Source: Pseudomonadota bacterium (GTDB lineage: Bacteria > Pseudomonadota > Alphaproteobacteria > Rhizobiales > Xanthobacteraceae). From it: 57,267 nucleotides of DNA. The stretch spans positions 1 through 57,267 of the forward strand of contig JAEYRD010000052.1 in the NCBI GenBank assembly GCA_023435725.1, read 5' to 3'. This document shows positions 41,050-49,689 of the stretch, one piece after another (positions within the stretch are counted from its first letter, which is position 1; the number at the start of each line of letters is the position of its first letter). A program made the position numbers and the translations under genes. The notes beneath the pieces were generated by a model that ran no database searches, was not told the origin of the DNA, and was given only the letters and a program-made list of their open reading frames with translations.

Positions 41050-43794
41050 GTGAAACGTCATCGACCGCATATCCTTGTCGTGATTGCGCTCGCGGTCGTG
41101 CTGTCCACGGGATGGCATGGCGCACTTCGCAACGCGCTCACCGATCTGCGGTTCGCCTGGCAGTCGCGCGCTGCCAGCGGGCATGTCGTCGTGGTGGCCA
41201 TCGACGCGCCCTCGATCGACCAGATCGGGGTGTGGCCTTGGCCGCGCCGGTTCCACGCGGAGCTATTGCACAGGCTCGAGGCTGCCGGGGCGCAGGACGT
41301 AGCCTTCGACGTCGATTTCAGCACGCCATCGGATCCGGCCTCGGACGAGGCCTTCGTCAAGGCGCTTCGGGAGGTTGGCGGTTCGACGATCCTGCCATCC
41401 TTCAAGCAGCCAGCTCCGAATGGTGGCGCGGCTCACGTCAATCGCCCCTTGAAGCCGTTCAGCAACCAGTCATGGCCGGCTGTGGTCAATGTCGCGGTCG
41501 AATCTGATGGCCTCGTTCGTCGCTATCCGGTCGGTGAGAAGCTCGGCGACGCCCAGATACCGTCGATGGCCGTCGTGCTGGCCGGACAGGATGCCAATCG
41601 GCGGCCGCCCTTCCTGATCGACTTCAGTATTTGGGCGAGCTCCATTCCGAGTGTCTCGTATGTCGACGTCCTGCGCGGCGATGCTGCAACTCTTGACAAG
41701 CTGAGAGACAAGAAGATCATCGTGGGGGCTACAGCGCTCGAACTGGGTGACCGGTTCAGCGTTCCAAATGGCAAGATCATCTCTGGGCCTATCCTCCAGG
41801 CGCTGGCGGCGGAATCCATTCTCCAAAGCCGGATGCTGCGCTGGACCTCCGATATCGGCATGATCATTGGCTTGGGCCTGGTCTGCCTGCTGATGATGTA
41901 TTCGTGGCGCCGATTTGCACCGGGTGTCCGCGTCGCAATTTTGATCGCAGCCGGGGCGGCCGTCGAACTGGCTGCTGCCCTCGTTCAGGCAAGATGGCCC
42001 TTCATCATCGACACGTCGCTATTCCACATCGCGATCATCGCCTATTTGACGGCGATTGCGCTCGACGAGATCGATTTCCGCAGTCTGCTGGGACGAATCG
42101 CCGAGAGCCGCTTTCATCGCATTGCGATGTCGCTCGGCGATGGTCTCGTCTGCACCGACGAGGATCACCGGATCACGGTGTGGAATCCCGGCGCCAGTGC
42201 AATCTTCGGCTATATGCCGACCGAGATCATCGGGCGTCCGTTCGAAACGCTGTGTGCAGCGCCGGCCGGTGCCAGTGCAAGGCCGTTCTCCATGGGCGAT
42301 GCCGCGCGCCAGGCTTTGTTGGTTCCAGGTGGGGCCGTCGTTGTCGAGTTCGAAGGCCGGCGCAAGAACGGTGAAACGTTTCCCGTCGAAGCAAGCTTCT
42401 CGGGTTGGCAGGGAACGGATGGCTTCCAGTACGGGGCGACCCTGCGCGACATCTCGGTGCGCAAGCGCGAGGCGGAGCGTGTCAAATATCTAGCCGAGCA
42501 TGATGCGCTGACAGGTCTCGCCAATCGCAGCACGCTGCATGCGGAGCTCGCCAGCTTGATCGCGGCGGCGGAGCGGCGGTCTTCCGAGGTCGCGCTGCTC
42601 GTGCTCGGGCTCGACGGCTTCCAGCAGATCAACGACATGTTCGGACACTCGGCCGGTGATCTCGTGTTGCGGGCCGTGGCTGACCGTCTGAAGGCCGAGG
42701 CAGGAATCGGAGCGATTGTCGCGCGGCTCAGCGGCGACGAATTCGCGATCGCGCTTGATTGCGCAGAGGCCGGCGCGCCGATCGCCGCCTTCATCGAGCG
42801 GATCGCACGCGCGTTCGAGGCGCCACTTGTGACTGGCACGCGACAGCACCGCGTCCGGATCAGCATCGGCGTCGTCATCTATCCGGAAGGCGGGCATAAC
42901 GCTGACGATCTCCTGAGCAACGCCCACCTCGCGCTGACCAAGGCAAAGTCGACGCGGCGCGGCGGTCATGTGATCTTCGAGAATGCAATCAGGCAGGAAC
43001 TGGAGAGCCGGCTCACGCTGGAAAGCGAACTGGCGCTTGCTGCAGACCGCGGCGAGTTCGAGCTGTTCTACCAGCCCCAGGTTCGCCTGGTCGACGGCAG
43101 GCTGGTCGGGGCCGAAGCGCTCATCCGTTGGCGGCATCCCGTGCGCGGCTACGTTTCGCCCGGAGAGTTCATGCCGGTCGTCAACACCTCGGCCCTGTCC
43201 GATCGGATCGCGAGCTGGGTGATGGAGACCGCCTGTCGTCAGGCGCGGGCGTGGGAATTGTCCGGCAACAGCGTGCGCGTCGCGATCAATCTCTCGCCGT
43301 CGCAGCTCCATTCCGGCGATCTCGCGCATTCGGTTGGAGCCCTGCTACAAGCGACGGGGCTCGCACCCTCGCTGCTCGAGCTCGAGGTCACCGAGGACAT
43401 CCTGCTGCATGACGAAGACCGCGTGCTCGACTTGTTCAAGCGGCTTCAGGAGCTCGGCGTCCGCATCCTGTTCGACGATTTCGGCACCGGCTATGCGAGC
43501 CTGAGCTATCTGAAGAAGTTTCCGCTCGACGGGCTCAAGATCGACCGGTCGTTCGTGCTCGATCTGCTCGCCGATTCCGACGATGCCGCGATCGTCGGCT
43601 CGACCATCGGCCTCAGCAAACAGCTCGGTCTCACCGTCGTCGCCGAAGGAATCGAGAACCGCGCCACGGCCGATTTCCTCGTCAGCATGGGATGCGAGGA
43701 AGGGCAGGGCTATTTCTTCGGCCGTCCGATGCAGGCGCAAGCATTCGAGCGGCAGTTCCTGGCGGCCGAGCGGGCCGTCGTGGACGCCGCCTAG
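41050..43794 (+). CDS. CHASE2-PAS-GGDEF-EAL c-di-GMP signalling protein
   Basis: A 914-residue membrane sensor. Residues about 5-25 form a first transmembrane helix; a CHASE2 domain (to about 260) faces the periplasm; three helices follow (about 268-288, 294-315, 325-342); PAS about 355-470; GGDEF about 484-640 with the variant active-site motif SGDEF; EAL about 650-905 with EALIRWRHP, SLLELEVTEDIL, DDFGTGYASLSYLKKFPLDG and IAEG-like VVAEGIENR. EAL catalytic residues look intact, so phosphodiesterase activity is likely, with cyclase activity uncertain. The GTG at 41050 follows GGGGAAG; a hairpin (41012-41038) sits just before the ribosome site. Co-directional with FecR. Confidence 0.87.
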   Translation: MKRHRPHILVVIALAVVLSTGWHGALRNALTDLRFAWQSRAASGHVVVVAIDAPSIDQIGVWPWPRRFHAELLHRLEAAGAQDVAFDVDFSTPSDPASDEAFVKALREVGGSTILPSFKQPAPNGGAAHVNRPLKPFSNQSWPAVVNVAVESDGLVRRYPVGEKLGDAQIPSMAVVLAGQDANRRPPFLIDFSIWASSIPSVSYVDVLRGDAATLDKLRDKKIIVGATALELGDRFSVPNGKIISGPILQALAAESILQSRMLRWTSDIGMIIGLGLVCLLMMYSWRRFAPGVRVAILIAAGAAVELAAALVQARWPFIIDTSLFHIAIIAYLTAIALDEIDFRSLLGRIAESRFHRIAMSLGDGLVCTDEDHRITVWNPGASAIFGYMPTEIIGRPFETLCAAPAGASARPFSMGDAARQALLVPGGAVVVEFEGRRKNGETFPVEASFSGWQGTDGFQYGATLRDISVRKREAERVKYLAEHDALTGLANRSTLHAELASLIAAAERRSSEVALLVLGLDGFQQINDMFGHSAGDLVLRAVADRLKAEAGIGAIVARLSGDEFAIALDCAEAGAPIAAFIERIARAFEAPLVTGTRQHRVRISIGVVIYPEGGHNADDLLSNAHLALTKAKSTRRGGHVIFENAIRQELESRLTLESELALAADRGEFELFYQPQVRLVDGRLVGAEALIRWRHPVRGYVSPGEFMPVVNTSALSDRIASWVMETACRQARAWELSGNSVRVAINLSPSQLHSGDLAHSVGALLQATGLAPSLLELEVTEDILLHDEDRVLDLFKRLQELGVRILFDDFGTGYASLSYLKKFPLDGLKIDRSFVLDLLADSDDAAIVGSTIGLSKQLGLTVVAEGIENRATADFLVSMGCEEGQGYFFGRPMQAQAFERQFLAAERAVVDAA

Positions 43795-43811
43795 CCTTCC
43801 GCGTAGTCCCG

Positions 43812-44099
43812 TCACGAGCGCCGGCGCGCCATCACGACGCCGAACAGGAAGGCCACGAAGAGACTGGCCAACGGGGCCTCGCGCGTGATCGCCGCAACTG
43901 TCGAGAGTGGTCGGCCGGGCTTTCGCGCTTCCTCGATCGCGGCTGTGAGACGGTCGACGGCTGCATGCAAACCGCCGGCGACTTCGCTGATCGTGCGGGA
44001 CACATCCGTCGCTGCGTCGATGGCGCGCTCGGCCATGCCGGGTTGGGGAGTGGGCTGCGGTATCTCCGTGCTCAAGCGCGCGAACTCCAGGTCAGACAA
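43812..44099 (-). CDS. hypothetical protein with C-terminal membrane anchor
   Basis: A protein of about 74-95 residues ending in one hydrophobic segment plus basic tail (LASLFVAFLFGVVMARRRS), like DUF883/YqjD-type tail-anchored proteins. Before it is an amphipathic helix (ERAIDAATDVSRTISEVAGG). The start is uncertain: a TTG at 44099 is used here, an ATG at 44036 gives a shorter form and a TTG at 44267 a longer one; none has a strong ribosome site. Unknown function. Confidence 0.5.
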   Translation of the reverse strand: MSDLEFARLSTEIPQPTPQPGMAERAIDAATDVSRTISEVAGGLHAAVDRLTAAIEEARKPGRPLSTVAAITREAPLASLFVAFLFGVVMARRRS

Positions 44100-44324
44100 T
44101 GTGATGAGGCCGGCACCTTTGGCTAACCGCGCGAGCGCTCGCTGCTGAACAGCGGTCTGACGACCTTTGGCTATCCGCGACAGGCGCCATGGTCTTACGG
44201 CGGGTGCCGGCCTTGGATGTGCAATTCGGCGCGCGGGATTTTGTTCCTGCGGACGATCCCCGTGCAACGATGGATGCGAATCTCTGTTAGGCTGGCCGAA
44301 CCTTGCTGATCTCGGGAGATAGCC

Positions 44325-45302
44325 GTGACCGATCGTACCATGACGGATCGAGCCCGGCGCATCGCCTTGCTGGGCGCGCCCATCGATATGGGAGCTTCAC
44401 AGCGCGGCACCCTGATGGGCCCCGCGGCGCTGCGCACCGCCGGCCTCACGACACTGCTCGAAAGCCTGGAATTCGAAGTCGTCGACTACGGCGATCTCTC
44501 CGTGGCCGAGATCGCAGACCTTGCTGACAGGCCGCCCGAAAAAGCCAATCACTACCGCGAAATTCAGCGCTGGACGCGCGTGCTGAGCCGCAGAGGTTAT
44601 GAGATTGCGAAAACCGGCGCGCTCCCGATCTTTCTCGGCGGCGACCACACGCTGTCCATGGGCTCGGCCAATGCGATGGCGCGTCATTGGCAGGAGCGCG
44701 GGCGTGAGCTGTTCGTGCTCTGGCTCGATGCGCATGCCGATTACAATACGCCGGAGACGACGATCACCGCGAACATGCACGGCATGTCGGCTGCCTTCCT
44801 TTGCGGCGAGCCGGGCCTCGACGGCTTGCTAGGCGACGATCCGCGCGTCTCGATCGATCCTGACAGGCTCGATCTGTTCGGCGCGCGTTCGATCGACAAG
44901 CTCGAGAAGGAGTTGATGCGCACCCGCCGGATCAGGGTTGTCGACATGCGCCAGATCGACGAGTTCGGCGTCGCCGTCTTGATCCGGCGTGTCATCGAGC
45001 GGGTCAAGGCGAGCAACGGCGTGCTGCACGTCAGCTTCGACGTCGATTTCCTCGATCCATGTGTGGCGCCAGGTGTCGGCACCACGGTGCCGGGCGGGGC
45101 GACCTATCGCGAGGCGCATTTGATCATGGAGCTGCTGCACGATTCCGGCGTGGTGGGATCGGTCGACATCGTCGAGCTCAATCCGTTCCTCGACGAGCGC
45201 GGCCGCACCGCCCGCACCGCGGTCGAACTGATCGGCAGCCTGTTCGGTCAGCAGATCACCGACCGGCCCACGCCAAGCAATGCCATCGCGCCGGGCGAGT
45301 GA
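44325..45302 (+). CDS. rocF: arginase family ureohydrolase
   Basis: A 325-residue arginase-type binuclear manganese enzyme (arginine to ornithine plus urea). Metal ligands are in place: GGDHTLS (residues 105-108), WLDAHADYNTP (135-139) and SFDVDFLDPCVAPG (239-245). The overall pattern, with PIDMGASQRGTLMGPAALR and NMHGMSAAFLCG, fits arginase better than agmatinase or guanidinobutyrase, though those remain possible. The GTG at 44325 has GGGAGA 5 bases before; the ATG at 44340 is an alternative. Monocistronic; the urea formed could join the ureide-derived nitrogen. Confidence 0.85.
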   Translation: MTDRTMTDRARRIALLGAPIDMGASQRGTLMGPAALRTAGLTTLLESLEFEVVDYGDLSVAEIADLADRPPEKANHYREIQRWTRVLSRRGYEIAKTGALPIFLGGDHTLSMGSANAMARHWQERGRELFVLWLDAHADYNTPETTITANMHGMSAAFLCGEPGLDGLLGDDPRVSIDPDRLDLFGARSIDKLEKELMRTRRIRVVDMRQIDEFGVAVLIRRVIERVKASNGVLHVSFDVDFLDPCVAPGVGTTVPGGATYREAHLIMELLHDSGVVGSVDIVELNPFLDERGRTARTAVELIGSLFGQQITDRPTPSNAIAPGE

Positions 45303-45463
45303 AGCGCGAGCCGGTTGTGCATCGCCAAAGAACGCAACTGCTGTCGTGGCCGCCGAATTTAGATCAGTCCTGATCGAAATCGCCCGCTTTTGAAATAGCT
45401 GCGAATTGCAAATCCGCTTCGCGGAAGGTTTCATGCATGTCCGGCTTCAGCCGAGGGCCCGCA

Positions 45464-45712
45464 ATGAGCAGCACGATAGACGCCGACGACAAGTCCGCGC
45501 GAACAACACGCCGTCGCTTTCTGCAGGCGGGCACTGTGGTGGCGGGCGGCGCCGTTCTGGGGGCAAGCGCCGCGGAGACGGATAATCTTCCACCCAACGG
45601 TCCTGCGTGGATGAAAGCGCCGGGCGAACCGATGGGAAGCCAGCCCTACGGCAGGCCATCGCCGTTCGAGAAGGGCGTCGTCAAGAACATCTCGAAGAGT
45701 CTCAAGCAGTAT
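45464..45712 (+). pseudogene. soxC: truncated soxC (sulfite dehydrogenase/sulfane dehydrogenase) remnant
   Basis: The first ~83 codons read like the N-terminus of SoxC: a Tat signal (TTRRRFLQAGTVVAGG) followed by NLPPNGPAWMKAPGEPMG and SQPYGRPSPFEKGVVKNIS. SoxC is a molybdenum-cofactor protein of about 430 residues. After KSLKQY (45712) similarity stops and the frame runs into unrelated sequence to 45865. No molybdopterin domain and no soxD or other sox genes follow. The gene has lost its 3' part; an upstream in-frame start exists at 45437. Confidence 0.75.
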
Positions 45713-45883
45713 GCTTGCGGCAGTCAAAATGCCGAACCGCGACAGGTTCGTCGGCGATTCACGCCCCGACGTGAAAAAGTGAATGCGCGGAGACGATCGA
45801 GTTCCGGACGCTGGCTCGGAACTTGCTTGGGTAAACGCGGAACTCGCGGGAAGCATTTGAATTAATCTGCGAGAGGAAAAAGT

Positions 45884-46180
45884 GTGGATCTTTCGATGGC
45901 AACTGGTCGCTTCGCAAACTCAATGTCCTCAGCGCTTCGCCATCCTGGCGTGATCGCGTTGATTGTGGCCGGCTTGACGATTGCTGCGATGTTGATCGTC
46001 GATCACGGGCCATGGAGCCGCGCCAAGACGCAGCCGGCTCACGTCGCGATGTATGCGACGACGGGCGAAGCCGCGCACGCCGTTGGTGCCAGGGTGCTTC
46101 CGACCGAGCCGAAATCGCCGGTCGAGCCGGAGCGGCCGGGGCCGAAGACGTCCCCGACCGTCAATCCCGTGACCCCGTAG
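45884..46180 (+). CDS. hypothetical single-pass membrane protein
   Basis: A 98-residue protein with one transmembrane segment (VIALIVAGLTIAAMLIV, residues about 23-39) and a Pro-rich C-terminus (EPKSPVEPERPGPKTSPTV). The GTG at 45884 follows GAGAGGAAAAA. A box GGAAC (45839-45843) with TT 18 bases later is a weak match to an EcfG stress promoter. Unknown function; it converges on the enolase-superfamily gene. Confidence 0.55.
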   Translation: MDLSMATGRFANSMSSALRHPGVIALIVAGLTIAAMLIVDHGPWSRAKTQPAHVAMYATTGEAAHAVGARVLPTEPKSPVEPERPGPKTSPTVNPVTP

Positions 46181-46186
46181 TGCAGA

Positions 46187-47401
46187 TCAGCTCTTGCGGC
46201 CGTAGTTGAGAAGCCCGCCGCTTGTTTTTGGCGGATGCGCACGCAAGGCTTCCTCGTTCGGCTCAGTGCCCCAGCCGGGCCGGTCAGGAATGACCAGATG
46301 GCCGTTCTGGATCTCCGGCTCATGCGTGAAGAGCTCGCGGTCCCAGGCGAGACGATCGATATCGATCTCCATGATGCGCAGGTTCGGCACCGCGGCGCAG
46401 AAATGCGCGTTCATCATCGAGCAGAGATGACCGTAAAAATTGTGCGGGGCGACGTTGATCTCAAATGCTTCGGCGGTGCCTGCGATTTTCATTGATTGCC
46501 AGACGCCGTTCCAGGGCGTGTCGATGATCGCGACGTCCATCGCCTGCTCGTGGAAATAGGGTAAGAATTCCCGCAGGCCCAATAGCGTCTCGCAAGACGA
46601 TATGGGATGCGGGCTCTGCCTGCGGATATAGCCGAGCGCTTCCGCATTGAAGCTGTCGATCTCGATCCAGAACATGTCGAGATCCGCGATGGTTCGCAGG
46701 ATCTTCAGATAGCCTTCGGTCTTGGCGTTGAAGTTGCAGTCGAGCAGGATGTCGACGTCGGGCCCAGCGCCATCGCGGATCGCTTCGAGATGCATGCGCA
46801 GGTCGCGCAGGATCTTGCGATCGACGTTTATCTCGGGCGCGAAAGGAGAACCGAAGCCTGGGCGCCAGCCGGTCGGCTTGCCGTCGTCATAGGAGAAGAT
46901 GTTGGTCTTGAGTGCGGTGAACTTCTTCTCGCGCACCTCGCGCCCCATCGCCTTGACGCCGTCGAGGTCTTCGATCGGTGGCTTGTACCAGGACGGGTGA
47001 TTGATCCGCCACGTCGCGCAATGCGACCAGTAGACCCGGATGCGATCGCGGATCTTACCGCCGAGGAGTTCGTAGCAGGGCACGCCAAGGCACTTCGCCT
47101 TGGCATCGAGCAGCGCATTCTCGATCGCGCCGAGCGCCTGCGCGACCACGCCGCCGGCGGCGGGCCGCGTCGCCGCGAACAGCTCGGCGTAGATGCGCTC
47201 ATGCTGGAAGACGTTCTGCCCGATGACCCGGGCGGACAGGCGCTGGATCGCGGCGCCAACGCCGGGCGAGCCGAAGCCCTCGTCGAACTCGCTCCAGCCG
47301 ACGACGCCGTCTTCCGTCGTCAGCTTGACGAAGTGGTAGTTTCTCCAACCGGCATCGCAGGCGAGAATTTCGAGGCCTGTTGCTTTTGATGATTTGGTCA
47401 T
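46187..47401 (-). CDS. enolase-superfamily (mandelate racemase-type) dehydratase
   Basis: A 404-residue enolase-superfamily enzyme. N-terminal capping domain: DGVVGWSEFDEGFGSPGVGA and NALLDAKAKCLGVPCYELLGG. Barrel: metal ligands expected in DILLDCNFNAKT, FWIEIDSF and ISSCETLLG, and a late histidine in NVAPHNFYGHLCSMM. The pattern suits a sugar-acid dehydratase (galactonate/mannonate type) or related racemase. The ATG at 47401 follows GGGAGCGAC; a longer frame to 47713 is rejected. Substrate not assignable from sequence. Confidence 0.8.
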   Translation of the reverse strand: MTKSSKATGLEILACDAGWRNYHFVKLTTEDGVVGWSEFDEGFGSPGVGAAIQRLSARVIGQNVFQHERIYAELFAATRPAAGGVVAQALGAIENALLDAKAKCLGVPCYELLGGKIRDRIRVYWSHCATWRINHPSWYKPPIEDLDGVKAMGREVREKKFTALKTNIFSYDDGKPTGWRPGFGSPFAPEINVDRKILRDLRMHLEAIRDGAGPDVDILLDCNFNAKTEGYLKILRTIADLDMFWIEIDSFNAEALGYIRRQSPHPISSCETLLGLREFLPYFHEQAMDVAIIDTPWNGVWQSMKIAGTAEAFEINVAPHNFYGHLCSMMNAHFCAAVPNLRIMEIDIDRLAWDRELFTHEPEIQNGHLVIPDRPGWGTEPNEEALRAHPPKTSGGLLNYGRKS

Positions 47402-47808
47402 GTCGCTCCCTGTCGCCCGGCTGTGCGTGTTTTTTTCTTGTGGCTCGGACGTAAGCCCGGCCCCAGCCGCAATTGTTAGGCTAACGATCGAACACAGTGA
47501 AGCCCGCCAGGGTGCGGCGGGAAGCGCCATCCGGTCTTTTGCGCGGGAAAACCTCGTGGAATTTGTTGGGATAGTCATGATCGTTCCCGGGATCGTCGCG
47601 AAATCGCTCGAGGCCCTGACGTTTTTGGCCACAATCGGAGCCGATCCTGGCTGCATGCAGTTCTTGGCCATGATTTCGATCCTGGCGCTTCTCACGATGA
47701 GTGGGGCCGCCATTTCAGATCAGTTTCTGACAGCCGATCAGCACGTCGCGCAAGGGGTGGAATAGCGCGGCGGGCGAGGGCGCTTTTTTGTCTTTGGGGG
47801 AGACAACG
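47402..47808. other. intergenic region without a firmly supported gene
   Basis: About 400 bases. Frames on both strands (for example plus 47577-47765, with a hydrophobic stretch) lack ribosome sites, and the two strands compete, so neither is called. It presumably contains the minus-strand promoter of the dehydratase gene and the plus-strand promoter of the small ORF at 47809. Confidence 0.35.
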
Positions 47809-47910
47809 ATGCTTTCGGTAGACCAGTTCCTGCGGTTCATCAGCGTGCCGGCCGTTCTTGCGGCCTTCATCATCGCCTCGCAGATCTCGGCGGCGCTGTC
47901 GCCGGTCTAG
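47809..47910 (+). CDS. 33-residue hydrophobic small protein
   Basis: ATG at 47809 to TAG at 47910. Sequence begins MLSVDQFLRFISVPAVLAAF and continues hydrophobic to ALSPV, a single membrane-spanning helix with a short polar N-terminus. A very strong ribosome site (GGGGGAG) lies 6 bases before the ATG. The last bases overlap the stop codon of the convergent NRAMP gene. Resembles the tiny membrane proteins that accompany transporters; no family is claimed. Confidence 0.55.
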   Translation: MLSVDQFLRFISVPAVLAAFIIASQISAALSPV

Positions 47911-49271
47911 TCGCCGATCACGGACGAGCCCAGCAAGGCGAGGACGGCGAGCGCCATCAGCGCGGTGCCTAGCCAGCCCAGCGCGATCAGCCATGAGCGA
48001 GCCCTGAAACGGCCCATGATGGCGGCGCTCGAGACGATCAGCATCATCATCGCCATGACGGGAACGGCGACAATGCCGTTGAGCACCGCGCTCCACACCA
48101 GCATCCGGATCGAGTCGATCCCGGTGAAGCCGAGACTGAAGCCGATGATCGTCGCCGCGGCGATGATGGTATAGAAGCCAACCGCCTTCTCGGGCTTTGC
48201 TTCCAGCGTGGCGCGCCAGCCGAAAATCTCCGCAACGCCGTATGCTGCCGAGCCCGCCAGCACCGGGATCGCCAGGAGGCCTGTGCCGATGATGCCGAGC
48301 GCGAACAGCGCGAAAGTGAAGTCGCCGGCGAGCGGCCGCAGCGCTTCGGCGGCTTCCGTTGCCGAACTGATCTTGGTGACGCCATTGGCGTTCAGCACCG
48401 CCGCCGTGGTCAGGATGATGAAGAAGGCGATGCAATTGGAGAACAGCATACCGACGATCGTGTCGGCCCTGATGCGCGCGATCTCGGGATCGCCGCCGCT
48501 CTGAAGATCGCGCAGCGGCTTGTCGCGCCTGCCCTGGTTCATCTCTTCGACCTCCTGCGAGGCCTGCCAGAAGAACAGATAGGGGCTGATGGTGGTGCCG
48601 AGCACGGCAACGACCATCATGAAATAGTCGGCGCTGACATTGGCCTTCGGCCATACCGCGGCGAGCAGCGCCGTGCCCCAGGGAATCTTCACGGTGAAGG
48701 CGGTCACGACATAGGCGAACAACGTCAGCGTCAGGAATTTCAGTACCGGCGCGTATCGGCGGTAGGGCAGGAAGACCTGGAGCAGGGTCGAGCCGGCCGC
48801 GAAGATCAGCGCATGCTCGTGGTTGAGGCCGCCGATCACCAGCGAGAGCGATTCCGCCATCGCGGCGATGTCGGCGGCGATGTTGAAGGTGTTGGCGATG
48901 ACGAGCAGGGAGACCAGCGCCATCACGATCCAGCGCGGCCCGAGCCGCATGACGTTGGCCGCGAGGCCCTTGCCGGTGACCCGGCCGATCCGCGCGCTCA
49001 CGAGTTGAATCGCGATCATGAATGGCAGGGTCAGAAACACCGTCCACAGCAGCCCGAAGCCGAATTGCGCACCGGCCTGCGAATAGGTGGCGATGCCCGA
49101 CGGATCATCGTCGGCTGCGCCGGTGACGAGGCCGGGACCAAGCCGCCGCAACAGCGTCGGTCCAGACTGCGCCGGCGCGGCGGAGTGGTCGTTCTCGGCG
49201 GGGCGGTGTTGCGATCGGTTCGACAGGGCTGATGTTCCGGAATTGCGAATTTGCCCGTCAATTGCGATCAT
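47907..49271 (-). CDS. NRAMP-related metal ion transporter with variant motifs
   Basis: A 454-residue protein with about 11 membrane helices and an NRAMP (SLC11) fold. TM1 shows GAADDDPSGIATYSQAGAQF, near residue 53, in place of the canonical DPGN. TM6 shows TTISPYLFFWQASQEVEE, near residue 227, in place of the canonical Met-Pro-His. These changes remove the methionine that favours transition metals such as Mn(II) and Fe(II), so ion preference may differ (Mg-type NRAMP relatives also lose this methionine). N-terminal ~40 residues are a polar extension. The start at 49271 lacks a strong ribosome site. Confidence 0.8.
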   Translation of the reverse strand: MIAIDGQIRNSGTSALSNRSQHRPAENDHSAAPAQSGPTLLRRLGPGLVTGAADDDPSGIATYSQAGAQFGFGLLWTVFLTLPFMIAIQLVSARIGRVTGKGLAANVMRLGPRWIVMALVSLLVIANTFNIAADIAAMAESLSLVIGGLNHEHALIFAAGSTLLQVFLPYRRYAPVLKFLTLTLFAYVVTAFTVKIPWGTALLAAVWPKANVSADYFMMVVAVLGTTISPYLFFWQASQEVEEMNQGRRDKPLRDLQSGGDPEIARIRADTIVGMLFSNCIAFFIILTTAAVLNANGVTKISSATEAAEALRPLAGDFTFALFALGIIGTGLLAIPVLAGSAAYGVAEIFGWRATLEAKPEKAVGFYTIIAAATIIGFSLGFTGIDSIRMLVWSAVLNGIVAVPVMAMMMLIVSSAAIMGRFRARSWLIALGWLGTALMALAVLALLGSSVIGD

Positions 49272-49336
49272 GGCTGCAAAGTTCCATCGCGGGCGAGCGT
49301 CGCGCGGTCTGCTGAAGCGACCGGTCCCTCATGCGT

Positions 49337-49420
49337 TTGACACGTCGGGCAAAACACCAGTAGATTTCTATCATCACAGAACTCGTCGAGCCCGCGCTGT
49401 CGCCAGTCGCGGGCTTTTCT
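49337..49420 (+). ncRNA. candidate short RNA: promoter closely followed by terminator
   Basis: A sigma-70-like promoter TTGACA (49337-49342), 18 bases, TAGATT (49361-49366), is followed only ~22 bases later by a terminator hairpin (49389-49415) with TTTTCT. A start near 49373 would give a transcript of about 45-50 bases with no gene before it. The -35 part lies inside a sequence recurring at 50669, so the promoter may be fortuitous. Low confidence. Confidence 0.25.
49389..49420 (+). terminator. intrinsic terminator
   Basis: AGCCCGCG (49389-49396) pairs perfectly with CGCGGGCT (49408-49415), followed by TTTCT. This is among the clearest intrinsic terminators of the window, yet no gene precedes it on the plus strand. 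Confidence 0.65.
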
Positions 49421-49637
49421 TGTGCGGTCGCCTCGCTCCACCTTGCAACGAGTCTCGGGTTCTTGGCGGGTGCGTGAACCAGTTGCGTATGGCACGTTGA
49501 AATCGAAGGGAGTGCCATGAGCCGCCGGCGAGGTGTTCATCCCCTGAGCGATCGCGTCCGCCTGCTCGGGACGATTTGCGTTAGGGGAGTCGCGAAGGTT
49601 TCGTCGATGACAAGGCCGGTCGCGAGCGGGGCCCTTG

Positions 49638-49662
49638 GGAACGGTCGGCTCATCGCGGCGTT
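49638..49662 (+). promoter_or_regulatory. EcfG (general stress) type promoter
   Basis: GGAAC (49638-49642), 16 bases, CGTT (49659-49662). This matches the alphaproteobacterial general-stress sigma factor consensus GGAAC-N16/17-CGTT exactly. It lies 28 bases before the DUF3606 ATG at 49690. Confidence 0.7.
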
Positions 49663-49689
49663 TGTCCCGTGCAGCACGAGGAAAGCGCC

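Larger units (their letters stand above)
49272..49637. other. intergenic region with possible short transcript; no supported gene
   Basis: Between the divergent NRAMP gene and the DUF3606 gene. It contains a promoter-plus-terminator arrangement (49337-49420) and one copy of a short dispersed repeat. An ORF from ATG at 49517 to 49702, with GGGAG upstream, overlaps the DUF3606 start and is not protein-like; it is rejected. Confidence 0.4.

Noticed and set aside
47394..47765. 123-codon plus-strand frame and its minus-strand counterpart upstream of the dehydratase
   Set aside because: Both strands are open but neither has a ribosome site or a family pattern; left as intergenic.
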